Below, one piece after another: positions 34,180-46,200 of a stretch of 64,000 bases of DNA. The DNA comes from Macrophomina tecta (lineage: Eukaryota; Ascomycota; Dothideomycetes; Botryosphaeriales; Botryosphaeriaceae). A program made the position numbers and the translations under genes. The stretch spans positions 310,001-374,000 of the forward strand of contig JAKSGN010000033.1 of assembly GCA_024180945.1 (NCBI GenBank), read 5' to 3'. A model generated the notes under the pieces. It saw only the letters and a list, made by a program, of their open reading frames with translations, made no database searches and was not told the DNA's origin. Position 1 is the first letter of the stretch; each line of letters starts with the position of its first letter.

Positions 34180-35354
34180 CTACTCCCGCACCTTCCGTTT
34201 TTTGTTCCCAGAATTCTGCTCGCCGTTCGCGCTTTGCTTCTCGCCCTTGAAATCCTGCGCGTACACCTCAAAGAATTGATCCGGCTCCTGCGGATGCTGT
34301 CCCGTAACGTTCACAAACGCCGTCGTAGAGATGTAGTTCGTACTGCCCATTCGCACCAGCGAGTAATACTCGAGCAGATACTCTTTCTCCGATTCGTCCT
34401 GCTGGTATACTGACTGCGCCTTGAGCACCTTCTTGGCCTCCGCCCTATATTTGCACGTCAGTGAGCCGCACGCAGCTCCCATAAAGCCAGCGAAAAACAC
34501 TCACTCGGTTATGTCCTCAAACTCCATCTTCACACCCAAAGCCTTGCTCGCCGCCTTCGCCAGCTCATCCCCCGTCGAAAGCATCGGCCCTACCGGATCA
34601 TCAATCAGCAAATGGCCATCCCATCAACGTGAGGCCAGTCCCTCCAGCCAACCCGTCAAACATCAACAAAGAACTCACCTGTCACAACCATCAACTGGCC
34701 CCTATGCTTATCATCGAACCCATGTTTCCCACTCCCGCTCAACACATGCGCCGCCACGAGCGCCACGTCCCCCATCGCCACCGGCGCAAACTTGTGATTC
34801 TTCCCGATCGGCAGCGGCAAGACGCCCTCTTCGCGCGCCTGCGGCGCGTACACCAGCAAGTTCTCCGCATAGAAGCCCGCGCGGATGACGCACGGCGAGT
34901 GGCCCAGCGACGTGTCGGGGTCGCCCTTTTGCGCCAGCACCGCGGCCTCGAGCTCGATGAACTCGCGCAGGCGCGGGTGCTGCGCCGGGTCGGCCATGTC
35001 CGCGCCGGCAGAGGAGATCAGCAGGACGTTGGCGATGGTGCCGGCGCGGCGGGCGGCGGCGACGAGCTCGAGGGTGATGGCGTGCTTGTCCGGGTGCGCG
35101 GGCGGGATCAGGGCGAGCGTGTCGGCGCCGGTGGACTTGAGGGCGGCGGCGACGGCGCGCTCGCGCCCGGGCTCATGGGCGACGACCTTGGCGCCGAGGG
35201 AGGCGAGCTCCTTGGATTTGGGAGCGGACGGGTTGAGGGTGAGCGCGGTGAGGGAGTCGATGCGGGTGGAGAAGGTGGGGTGGGTGAGGAGCAGCTCGGA
35301 GATGAGGAAGCCGGTTTGGCCGTCGGCGGCTGTGATGCAGACGTTGCGAGGCAT
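34180..35354 (-). CDS. NmrA-like NAD(P)-binding protein
   Basis: Exons on the minus strand are 35354-34679, 34589-34505 and 34444-34180, 341 aa. Introns are 89 and 60 nt with GTGAGT donors and TAG acceptors, phases consistent. It begins VCITAADGQTGFLISELLL, the Rossmann GxxGxxG region of the NmrA/atypical SDR group, then shows SLGAKVV, LALIPPA, VLLISSAGADM and IRAGFYAENLL in the usual order. Atypical SDRs of this type include redox sensors such as NmrA and NAD(P)H-dependent reductases. The classical Tyr-x-x-x-Lys pair is not obvious. The C-terminus is Lys/Glu-rich and ends KKRKVRE, which resembles a nuclear localisation signal. The long frame on the opposite strand is a composition artefact. 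Confidence 0.8.
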
Positions 35355-37584
35355 GTTTCGGTTTCCTTGCTGCTGTTGTACTTGCTCAAAGCCGCTTCGG
35401 GGGCCGATTCAACGTGGGAGTGGGGGTTTTGGTATTTGCCTATGGGTGGAACGGACGGGAAAGTGATGCGGGAGGAAATGAATTCCATGTCCTCCTTGTG
35501 TTATGAAATCCATTGTTTGTCCTTCCGGTTTGCTTGGGAGTGAAGCGACATAAGGATGATGCATCAGTTACGACGTTGAAGTGAGGAGCGCAAAAGAAAA
35601 GTGCTTCGTACGACAAGCAGGGTCATATTGACGTAGCGAAAATGCGGAGATGAAATGGGCAACGAGGGGCTCGGTATCGGAGCGGATGGGGAAGATGGCG
35701 TCAGAAACCCAAAATGCGAGGTGTACCAGTCGATTTCTTTCATCGTCAGGATGCCGTCAGAACGCGTCGGCATCGAGAAGCCATTAGCGGAATCTGGAGT
35801 AATACGGTTCCGCCAAGGGAAACCAACTCAGTTTGGAATGCTAAGCGAGGCACCAAGCTAAGAGAGGCAGTTCGAAGAACGTTCCACAATTGGTTCCCAA
35901 ACGCCATGTAGGCGGCATGCGTGCATTTCCCAGCTGAGGTAAAACATGCATACCGTGTGGCAACGTATATCTGCCCATCTGAGGTAGGATACGAGGAACG
36001 CTATGATTGTGTGTCTTACATGTCAACGATATTATGGTAAGAAGTAGGCAGGTGCTCCTCGACTGTTTCTGGCTTCTCAACTCAAATGACTTTGAGAGGA
36101 AGGCTCTCAGTGCCGATAGTGTTGTGCTCCATGTCAGCCGTCGCTTCCAGTCGATCACGGTGGACATTCTTCGCCTCCGGGGCCAAGCCGCGTTTCAATA
36201 CTATAGTCAGTGGGTTTGCAGCAATTGTAGAGCTCCTCAGCTCACCCGCACTACCTCGTCGGCTGGATGGCGGCTAGCACGGTCGTAGGGATGACGATGA
36301 GCTGTCGTCGCGCGTTAAGTAGCGGCTGCTTGTTGAACTGGTGACCATGCCAGCCAGTGTGGCGAACACGCTAAGCCCGACCTCGCTAGGTTCCACGGAC
36401 GAGCTGCTGCTCGGTAATGCTCATAGCATCTAGGCAGAGGAACAGCCACACCGTGGATACTTTTCGAAGATCCGAGGTGCTCAGTGGCTGCGCGGACTGT
36501 GCAGCCACACAGCCTCCCTCCTCCGAGTCCGTCCATCGAATCTGCCTCCAACGAGACCTACTCACCCTTCTCACCGTCCGCCAAACCAACCACCGCCCAT
36601 GCCACCCTCATCAGCACCATGCACACGTTCCATGGCATCACCAACGACTCCTCCGCTCTCTACGGTCTTCTCTACGCCCGCATGCGACCCCTCTTCACCC
36701 TTTCCACCTTCACCACCTGTGACGACACCCCTACAAAATCTTCTCCACCGTACCCCCCTGGGCGCCACCTACTATCCACGCCGTCGCCACCCATCGACCC
36801 GCGCCGGTGTTGCTGCGAGCGGGCGTATCAAGTGGCAGGATGTTTGGTCGCGGCTTGAGCGGAGAAGGAGAGGAAGGAGGAAAGAAGTGACGCTGCTGTA
36901 GGTAGGGTGTCGACGTGGGCCGATGGATACGGTGTAATGGGGCGGGCGGAGAAAGTGCGTCAACCCCCGTGCTCGCGCGAGGGCCGTTCATGGAGCATAT
37001 TTCGGGTTGCGGGTGGCCGGCGCGGCGTATGTGCGATGCGTATCTCAATTGTGTGGAAGGCAGGGACCCAGTGCAGCGGGAACGGGTTGCGTAAAGGCGA
37101 GGTTGAGACAAGAGAATCTTGCTGAAACGCTGAGCGTCTGAAAGTGTAGGCGCTGCCAGGTGTGTACTCAATGTATTCACCGAGAGAATTTACATGGGTA
37201 ATCCCATCGTTTTTCCATTGTTTATCTATCAGTAGCACGCACTGATCTCCCTAGAAGTCCATTTTCCACACAGTCTCTCTTTCTTTGTCTCTCAGATTGT
37301 CGAGTGATTGTGCACTTGGACCATTTTCGTTTTGTTTGAATGCCTGAATGACGAAACCATCCGCTTCAGGTCCTAACCAAAGCCATACCTATATGAACTC
37401 CGTGCCATTGGAAATAAATGCTTCCATTGACGGTCTCGTATCCTGTTCCCGTATATTCGGATCAAACCCGACCACTATCGTAAAGAAAAGAAGAAAATAA
37501 GGACGGGCAATGAAGCCGGAACGTGACCGCCACCATCCGGCCCGAGAAGTCAATGACTCATCGGAAAACGGCCGGTGCTCCAAC
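35355..37584. other. 2.2-kb intergenic region, no gene recognised
   Basis: Frames of 100-150 codons exist on both strands between 36417 and 37180 but are Pro/Ser/His-rich and overlap each other. I saw no domain motif. A minus-strand frame at 36731-37180 starts with a stretch that could be a mitochondrial presequence (Ser/Arg/Leu-rich), the only candidate worth a transcript check. Confidence 0.4.
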
Positions 37585-39909
37585 TCATGGTTTTCTAAAA
37601 ATCATCTTCGTCGCTTTGTCGTATTGCCCAGCCGCCTTGACATTAGCAATAAATTGGTGTTGGCTCTGGCTGCCTTGCTTGAACCGGCCCTTGAATTTCG
37701 AAATCAGGTGTTGCATGCTTGCACCCTCGGGAGGGATAACGGCTCGAATCTCTTCGACTGAAGGCGGTGGGCCAAAGTTCGCTGGTGCTGTTTTGAGTTG
37801 AGCTTAGCATACGCGCTTGCGCTGTTGCCTGGGTGGAGACTTGGATTGTTGAGGCTTGGCCTGTGCCTCGGATCGAGGTTTGCGCTCTGCAAAATAGTAA
37901 CATCTGGATTTCCAAAAAAGAAATGAGACTTACGACGTGGTTTGGTTCCGGCACCACCGGGAGCCGAAGGGCTACCCGCCCGACTGGCTACACCTCCCAC
38001 AGCAGGGCTTCCTGCGCGGCTACCGCCAGGCGTAGGTGCCTGTGAGCTTGCAGCGTGCTTGACTCTAGAGGCCAAAGGCTTGCCGCTGTCTGTGGCTTCA
38101 CTGTCACTGCCGCCCCCACCAAACTTCTTCTGCTTCTTGCGCGAAGACTCATTGCCACTCGCTTCGGAAAGGTTAGGAGAGCCGGGACGCTTGAGGGCCT
38201 GCGACGACGACAGCTTGAGCGGGTCACTGGTTTTTGGCCGGTTCGACGGAGTGTTGCTGCCTTTAGTGGAAGTCCCGGAAGCCGTTTTCTCGGTAGTCTC
38301 TCCAACCTTGCCTTTGCCTTTCTCAGCTGCGGCCTTCTCCTCCTCCTTCTTCCGCTCTTCTTCCTTCTGTCTTTCCGCCTCCGAGTCTTCGGACTCGCTC
38401 TGAACGCCTATCAGCACAATCCTTCATTATCGGACGCACAGAAACTATACTTACGTCTTCTGAGTAGGGGTTTTCATCACTATCATCCAAATCGTAGTTG
38501 TAATTCTTTTCGCGCTTCACGATCTTCTTGCGCAGGCTCTTCTCCAGCTTCTTCTTGAGCTCGGCCTCGAGAGCCTCTTCCTCTTCTTGCTTCCACACAT
38601 CCGTCTCGTCTTTATTTGCGAAGAAGTTGGCCGACAGCTGCTCGCGCTTGATCCTTTCCTCGGCATCCTTGGTTGTCTCGTCGTCACCCTCGAATAGGCC
38701 ATTGACGCCCTCCTCGTCATCAGCGAAGTCCTCCTTCTCATCATAGTCGATAACATCAGCATCTGGAGCGGCATCGGTCTTGATCCAGTCGTCATCGTCC
38801 GGACGACGCTTCTTGACCTCTTCATCATCGCCACGACCACCGCTGCGAAGGAAAAGGCCTTTCGAGCGCATCGAGGCGTCCTCAAGCAGCCTCTTCTGCA
38901 TCTTCTGCTCCTCCATTTGCTGCATCCACTTAGGCACATTGCTCTTCTTAGCCTGTTCACCCTGGGGATGAAGGGCCCAGCGCGATAGAGCAAATCCGCC
39001 CTTCTCCTGCTTTTCAATGTCATCCAGCGACATGCTGACGGCCTTGTCCTTGGCGGAAAACTTGTACCATTTCTCAATCGGGACCATGCGGAACCTTTCG
39101 GTGACCTGGCCAGTTGCGGGATTGAGATGCTGCTCCTTGACCATCATGACGTGGCAGTCCGAAAGAGCTGCCTCGTAAGCACCAACCCAGGTGTTCTTGT
39201 TGTCGAAGTCCTCCAAGTGCCAGGGCAGAGTCTCTTCGTAGCGCAAGCGCGAGGCCTTGATGGATTCCGGGGTGTCGTTCCGTTCGTAGACCTGCTGGAT
39301 CTTCTTCTTGTTGTCCACGAAGGTTCTGCCCTTCGCCTTGGGGGCGATCTGAGCCTGGACCTCCTCGCGATTCCGGCGCCTCTCTTCCTTCAGCGCTTCT
39401 ATCCTCAGCCTCTCCTTGACTTCCTCCTCGTTTTCTTCCTCCTCACCGTCGTCGGCACCAGCGCCTGACTTTCCAAGGGCAGCATCGCGTCTGTGCAAGC
39501 GTATGGGGCGGGTGAACTCGTCCTGGTCGGTGGGATCGATGGGGTGCTTGGATTGGAACTTGATTATGTGATGTCTGAGGCCTTCCAAAAGAGCGCGCTT
39601 GGTGGTGTAGACGGGCGTTGCCTTGAACTCGTTGGTCGGAGGCTTGAACTCTTCATACAGGTTGCTGGAGGGCGCAGGCTTCTGCTGGAGGGCAGTGCCA
39701 TTGGAAGCAACGCCGGGAGGCTTTGCGCCGGGCGGAGCAGGCTTCCTCGCCTGTGCGCGCTTATCTTTTAGGCGCTTGGGAGGAACCAAGGGGTTGGCCT
39801 TCGGCTTCGGCGGGCGACGGAGAGCAGACGGGGCGCTGCCGTTGGGCGTGTTGCCAGCGCTGGCACCGGTCGGGGTGGAGCCGGGAGGCCCCGTGGGGAC
39901 GGCGCTCAT
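37585..39909 (-). CDS. TFG1: TFIIF alpha subunit (RAP74/Tfg1)
   Basis: Exons on the minus strand are 39909-38455, 38399-37934 and 37787-37585, about 707 aa. Introns are 55 nt and about 146 nt, donors GTAAGT. The start at 39909 (MSAVPTGPPG) is preferred over an in-frame ATG at 40038 because the extra 43 residues look like translated leader. A basic Pro-rich N-terminus is followed by the RAP74 dimerisation region (about 220-290: LRYEETLPWHLEDFDNKNTW, VPIEKWYKF). Long acidic and charged stretches come next (DDDDWIKTD, DEKEDFADDEEG). The C-terminal winged helix (VEEIRAVIPPEG to FIANVKAAGQYDKATKMIF) ends the protein. TFIIF binds RNA polymerase II in initiation and elongation. The last intron is longer than the others and could contain a further small exon, but every alternative I tried broke the frame. 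Confidence 0.85.
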
Positions 39910-40640
39910 GCTCGGCGATGTGGCGCGAGTGCGCGCAGGTGAGGTTGGTGGAGGTCGGTGGTGTGGAGGCGATGATGTCGTAGGCAGAAGCTCGTGCGGG
40001 ACGGCGGCAACCAGGCACGCTCCAGGCCGGGGCGCCAATGAGCAAAGGGAGGCGGATCAGGCGAGGGCAGGGGCGGCAGGTGGAGTGCGACAAGAGGTGG
40101 CGAAGGTTGGGCGGACTGAAAGGAAGCGAAGGGCTTTGTGCAGCGGCGGCGGTGATGGGGCGCTGGAGCTCTCGTAGATGAGCGGCTTGGGTCATCGGCG
40201 GCCGGGATGTGCCGGAGAAAAGTCGGGCCGCGGAGCTTGGGAGCCCGGGAGGTCGCCGCGCATGTGGGCGTCAGCGCGTGATTGGGGCTGCCTGGCGAGC
40301 CTCAACGCTGACCACGCCCTTGCCCCGCTGCCATATCGCTTCACAAAGCCGCATGAGCTGTCGCGTCCTTCCGATATAATCGCCACCGCCTCCCCCCACA
40401 TGGGCGCTGCGCGCTCTTCAGCTCTGCTCCCGACCGCCAGCCTGCATCCCACGTGGCCTCCATGAATAAGGCTGACAGCTTGCTGCGTTTCCTCCTGTAC
40501 ACCACCTTCAACTAGGAACGCGCCATTCGCTTTTTCAGACTTCCTGATCGCTGCCGCTCACCCGCGCCGCTCATTCCACGGCCCATCAAGCTTCGTGCAT
40601 TCTCTCCTTCTCCTAGCGTCCTCATCCTCTCCTAGCAATC
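39910..40640. promoter_or_regulatory. Divergent promoter between TFIIF alpha and the nucleotidyltransferase
   Basis: About 730 bp shared by two housekeeping genes transcribed away from each other. The side next to 40641 is CT-rich (40480-40635), as expected for a leader. No clear TATA box near either start. Confidence 0.5.
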
Positions 40641-43279
40641 ATGAGCCAGACTCCGCTGGAAGACCAGCTGAGGTCCATGATCTTGAAGAATAGTACTACG
40701 TCTGATTCTGCGCCATCTGCACCCACCGCTCAATCTACCGTCCACAATGGCCCCTCAACAGCATTCCAGAAGCAGGCACAAGACTTTCCGGCACTTCCAC
40801 CGCCAGGAACCCGGGTAGGGCGCCATCAACATCGGTCTCAGTCACAGCAAATTCCACTCCAGAAGGCCAACGTTGCAGGTCAAGCATCCCCCCAAACAGC
40901 CCACCACGGACCGCACCACGGATCCAGTCACTCCGGCCATGGCCGGCCATACTTTGGACCAAGCTCTCCCCAGCAGCGCCATCAAGGCCTGCCGCCTCAC
41001 CACCAGAACTCTGGCTATGTGCCGCCTCACATGCGTCACCGCAGTAGTGAGTGGCACCAACAACGAGGTGGGTTGCATCAATCTAGAGGCTCTTGGAATC
41101 ATCAGCAGGCCGGCCAATTCGGGCCTGCGCCTCCAGCTCAACCCTCTGCTCCTGGCAGCTTCGGTCCGAGACACAACTACAGACAGAGCGCCTCAGGCCC
41201 AGTACAGGTGCTCCAGCGGCCTAATACTGGAGGGCCGGCTACCGGGTCGTTCCGCCCTGGCCCTCAACCTTACAATCCAAATCCTCGCTACCAGCAATAT
41301 CAGCTCCAGCAGCAAGAGCATCTCCAAGCCCAATGCCGGTACCTGGGTGCTCTTGCTACAGTAGAGATTCCCAAGGTCGCAATGACCGATGAGGAGTTGA
41401 GGGAGAAGGAAGGTTTCGTGGAGAGGCTGCAGCAAATCTGCCAGAATGAGATCACTTCGTTTCCTGAGGTCCCCAGCATCCAATTCAAGTGTTTTGGCAG
41501 CATTGGCACTGGCTTCGCCACCAAAGGCTCTGACATCGATCTGGCCGTCGTTACTATCAATGCGGATGATACTGAACTTGCTCAGAAATTCGGCCCACGC
41601 GCGTTGGAGAAGATATTCCTTCACCGAGGCTTCGGCGCCCGTCTCTTGACTAACACACGCATTCCTATCATCAAGTTCTGCGAAAAGCCGTCCGATGAAT
41701 TGCATTCGAACTTGATGGCGGAACGAAAGAAGTGGGATGACCTCCCAGACGAGGAGAAGAAAGCATTGCTGGATGGTAGACCCAAGTCACCGGAAGGGGA
41801 TATGGATGCCAATGCTCACGTCATTCGCGAGGACGTGGAAATTGGTGGTAGTGATGACTCTGCTTCGCCGAAGGTTGAAGGTGACCCTACATCAGAGAAG
41901 AAGACGCCAAGCCAGAAGAAGAAGAGCAAGGATTCAGCACCAACTACTGCTCTCCAAGATCCTAACAATGAGCCTGCACTTCATGAACAAAAAACTACAG
42001 ACGGTGCAAACAAGACTGCCGAAACCATGGCCGGCGAAGATAGCCCTACCGCTACCGAGGACAAAAGCGCAGATTCCCACCAAAAGCGCGAATACCGCCA
42101 GGAGAAGCCATGGCTCCGCGAGAAACCGATGGGGCCTCTCGATTTTCCTAAAGAAGGAGTAGGGATTCAGTGCGACCTGAACTTTTCCGGCCACTTGGGA
42201 ATATACAACACCCAGCTCCTGCACTGCTACGCGATTAGTGACCAGCGCGTCCGGGATATGGTCATCTTCGTCAAAGCCTGGGCTAAGAGACGCAAGATCA
42301 ATAGCTCTTACAACGGTACACTCTCGTCATATGGCTACGCCCTAATGGTGCTACACTATCTCATGCGTGTCCCCGAGGAACCCGTCACGCCTGATCTGCA
42401 GATGTGGAGCAACGTCGACGCGGACAGCAAGTCACCAGATGTAGTCGACGTCACTTGCAACGGCTACAAGATCAAGTTCTTAGCCGACGAAGCATTTATC
42501 CAGGAAAAGGTTCGCACCGGACAGTGGACGCGCAACCAGGACTCCCTGGGTACACTACTGAGGGGATTTTTCCGATACTACGGATGCCCTGGGGTTCCTG
42601 ATCGGGTAGGAGGCTTTCATTGGACGAGGGATGTCATCACCTTTGGCCAGCGCAGACCGTGGGAGAGGATGGTCACCAAGGAGGATCTTGGCTGGACAAA
42701 AGCCCGGGTGGAGAAGGACAGTGTTAGTGACCATCTGCAGCCTTAATCGCTACTTGGATCCGAATACTAACATCCTTACAGAAAAAGGAAGTCCGCCATC
42801 GCTACCTTGTGTGTATCCAAGACCCGTTCGAACTGGACCACAACGTCGGCCGTACCGTCAATCACCAGGGCATTTGTGCCATCCGCGAAGAGTTCCGCCG
42901 TGCGTGGCGGATACTCGAAGACGAAGCGCATGGCCGACCACACAAAGATCTCTTCGCTACGGTGGACGAAGATCCGCCACCGCCCCAGTACGTCGGCGGA
43001 CAGCCCAGAGGTACTGCGATGACAGCGGATCAGGCTGTCAGGAAGAATGACGCGGACGTCCCTGCGCCATCGCCTTTACAAGAGAGAACGGCCAGCACGC
43101 CCGCAATGGGCCCTACTGACGGAGAACTGGAGACGCCGAGGAGGGGCATCTTCTCGACGGTCGACGGCGCCAGGCGACCATCCACGGGTGGCAGCAGTAC
43201 GAACGGCTTCGGAGCCGAGGCCATCGCGAAGGTGAACGGGAAGCTTGCCGAGGCGGCGAGGAAAAACACGTTGAAGTAG
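40641..43279 (+). CDS. Cid1-family poly(A)/poly(U) polymerase
   Basis: Exons are 40641-42722 and 42782-43279, 859 aa, joined by a 59-nt intron (donor GTTAGT, branch ACTAAC, acceptor TTACAG). Residues 1-230 are Gln/His/Pro-rich and disordered. The nucleotidyltransferase signature FGSIGTGFATKGSDIDLAV lies at about 283-302, with the two metal-binding Asp near 296 and 298. The third carboxylate is likely the Asp in IQCDLNF (about 509), after a long Lys/Glu-rich insertion (about 370-500) that splits the catalytic domain. The PAP-associated motif GTLLRGFFRYYG is at about 636-647, and the nucleotide-recognition region RYLVCIQDPFELDHNVGRTV follows the intron. Cid1-type enzymes add A or U tails to RNA 3' ends in the cytoplasm or nucleus. 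Which nucleotide this one prefers cannot be told from sequence alone. Confidence 0.85.
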
Positions 43280-46200
43280 GGAAGTGCCTGTGCGGGTGTA
43301 AGAACACCGGTTCGACAGAAGGATCACAACATGGTGTTTGTGCATCGCCTGTTGCTACCCCCTGAAGCTTCCTAATTTACCAGCGCACGTGGAGGCTTTT
43401 GCGTTAGCATGTGCCAAATAGGGCGCGACGAGGCAGGTAGATCTGCGCTACGGTGGCATGCACTATAGCATGATAGTGAAAAGGCTTACAGGAAAAACGT
43501 GGCGTTTTGGTGGGCATGGTGCAAATAGGGCTGAACACAGGAACGGCCGAACAATGGCAGACATCTAGAAATGATTCTTGTCTTCTTGCTCTGTCTGAGA
43601 CAAGAGCTGAGAAAAAGGGTAAACAGACTACGCCCTGCCGCACATGAACTGAACATAGGCGGGAATGAGAGTACTCGTGGCTCGTAGCACAGCAAAATCA
43701 AACTTTCCACATGACACTAAGAAAAAGGAGATGAAAGCATGGACATTCGAGCTGTCTCACATCCACAACCTCACTGTGTCGTGAGTCTCATTGGACGACG
43801 CCCACATACTCGCATCACCCGCACGCTGAGGCTGAACGTCTCCTTCCACGGTCGGTGCTCACCCAAAGAAAGAAAAAGCGCTCGATCCAAGAAATGGTGG
43901 GTCGACGATCTATCCACCAGCTGCTCTTCGTTCCTCGGAAAGGCGTCCCGCCGCGACAAAACTCTTACCTTCTTTCGGGCGAGGCAATTCTTCGGCATCG
44001 CGGCCTTCCCGTCGAGACCCTACACATGACCGCCCGGGGGCTTAGTCGCCGGTAATCGGTGAATCCCGCGGTACATTGTGGACGGTTTTGCCGTCTTTAC
44101 CTCTGCGCAGAGCGACGGTCCACCCCCCGGCCTTTCCCCCATCCCAAGACTCGCCCAGCTTTTGTGGCGGAGCAATACTTTCTTCGCTGATGGTTCTGGA
44201 AGCAAGATGGGAGCGGATGTATGTAATAACGTAACCTTAACAGTTTGACTCCGTGCCGGCTGCCGATGATGACGGGCGGTGGCGACATCGGCTGTCCAAG
44301 AAACCCCAAGGCTTGATGCCGCGCTGTCGCCAGGCCTTTCTTGCCTGGACTTTCCGCCACACCGCGGCGGCACACCCTTTCCCGCTAAACTGCTCGCTCT
44401 GCCCGCGCTACTGGTTGCGGGAGGGACCAGGCGGAGAGGAGCGAGATGGAGGGCAATCCATGGCACCTGTTTGAGCCGCATGAGAGCTTCTTCTTCTTTT
44501 TTTTTTTTTTTTCCTCTCACCCAGGGGCAGCAAAGGAATGGCGGAGTATCGCCGACCTTTCGACTCGTCCTCCGCGAACGGCGAGCCAGATGGGGCCGGG
44601 GGACGCGCGTGGACAGCGCATTATTTCGGCCGCCTCACCCCGCATCGAAAAAGAAACACGCCCGCCCGGCCCTGCGTGCGTCGCGCATCCTCCGTTTGCG
44701 TGTCTCGTGTCAACGAGTGATGGCGGTTCGGCGCGATGATGGGCGCACTGTATATAGGTGGCACGGCAGCGCGTGCTCGCGTTGCCTGAGTGGATGCGTC
44801 GCAGTGGCAGCTGGTTTCTTTTCGTTATGCGCGGTGCGGCCTATCAGACCGGCGGACGCGGGCCCTGTTCGGTTGGGTTGGCCTGGTTGGCCGGGGGAGG
44901 TGGTGCCAGATGCTGCTAGCGGTATAGGGGAGGCGGGAGAGCTCCAGAGTGGGGGGTGGGGAGGTGGTTGCACGCATGGGAAGGGCGGTTCGTTCGTTTT
45001 CATTTGCATGTGCGCGCCCGCGCGTCGCGTGGTGCTGTGCCGCAACAAAATGATCGGATGGCCTGATTTGGTACTTTCTATTTATTTCTTTTTTTTTTTT
45101 CCACAACTGCAAGGAAAAAAGGAGGCACTATTGAGCGGCACAGACAGTCTATATGTACGCGTGCATGGCGTCAGGGAAAAATACAATTAAACACCAGCAT
45201 CTTCGCAGGTCGTGGACGGGGTCAAAACGCTGAGATCTGTACGAAAGATGGACGAGGACCTGACGATCTCCCTGCACCCCCCACCCCTCCTCCGCTCGGG
45301 AAAAGCAACCACGCGCACGACCCCGGATTCCCGGTTATCCTTTCTTGGGGTTGAAAAGTGGGAAGCGGGCCCAAAGGGCTAGCGAGTCCCTGGGTATGCA
45401 ACAAAGCCAATTCCTCGCTCGCTTGAGGTGCATTAGCGCCGCTGCGGGGAAGCAGGCAGACGGCACGCTTGCGGGATCCTGCCAGCCAGGGATGGGGGAG
45501 TTGCGAGACGTTGCTGGCATCGCCTTCGCCCGCGCACGCGACGAGGTAGGCTTTGTGATCAGCAGGTATGCGCGGTTCTGGTCGTTTGCGGCGGCGAATT
45601 GGGGGGAGGAGCTGAAGGATGAATCGCGTGCAAGAGCCAGAAATCCGCAACCAGATGCGTTATCCCCCGTTCGGAGTCGGGCAGAGGAGGATGGGAGACT
45701 GAACGGCTCGTCGGGGTCGCTGGCGGGTGAGACCTGGCCTGATGCGACGAACTTACCCAAAGCCGACGCTCGTTTGTCTACTCACATGGCCTGCCTGTCA
45801 GTCATGTCTGGAGAATTAGTGGAGGCGGAGGATTGCCGAGGGCGGCGCAGATGCGTGCTCTGACCCAAGCAGCTGGCGAAGTGACTGCATCTCCACGAGC
45901 CGCGTGATGATGGCGAGCGTGGCCTGGGGGCGCGCAGGACTGGCGTCGAGAGGCTTAAGGTTTGTGGCACAGGCGGGCAAACGCTGGAGGGCGGGTGGCA
46001 CTCTGTGTGGCATTGCTCGGCCAGCCCGCGAGGAAGGCTTGATCACAGAGGTTCCATCGTCGGCGCTGAAGAGTGTCACGGGTAGGAGGCTGTTTGTTTC
46101 TGCTTGCATCGTCGTGTGTCCGGGCGCGGAAATTGGGGGAGGTGTCTGGTCTCTGGCATTCCTTGCTGCCTGCTTCTGCCTGCCTCGCTCTGTCGCCGCT

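Noticed and set aside
34629..35543. 304-codon open frame opposite the NmrA-like gene
   Set aside because: Mirror of a GC-rich coding exon; composition artefact crossing the real gene's introns.
37788..37933. Extra coding exon inside the last TFIIF alpha intron
   Set aside because: A basic stretch between GCAG and GTATGC looks coding, but using it leaves a 25-nt intron and breaks the frame of the C-terminal winged helix.
44279..45190. 303-codon frame in the large intergenic region
   Set aside because: No domain, overlaps other frames on both strands, includes a translated T-tract (Phe run).
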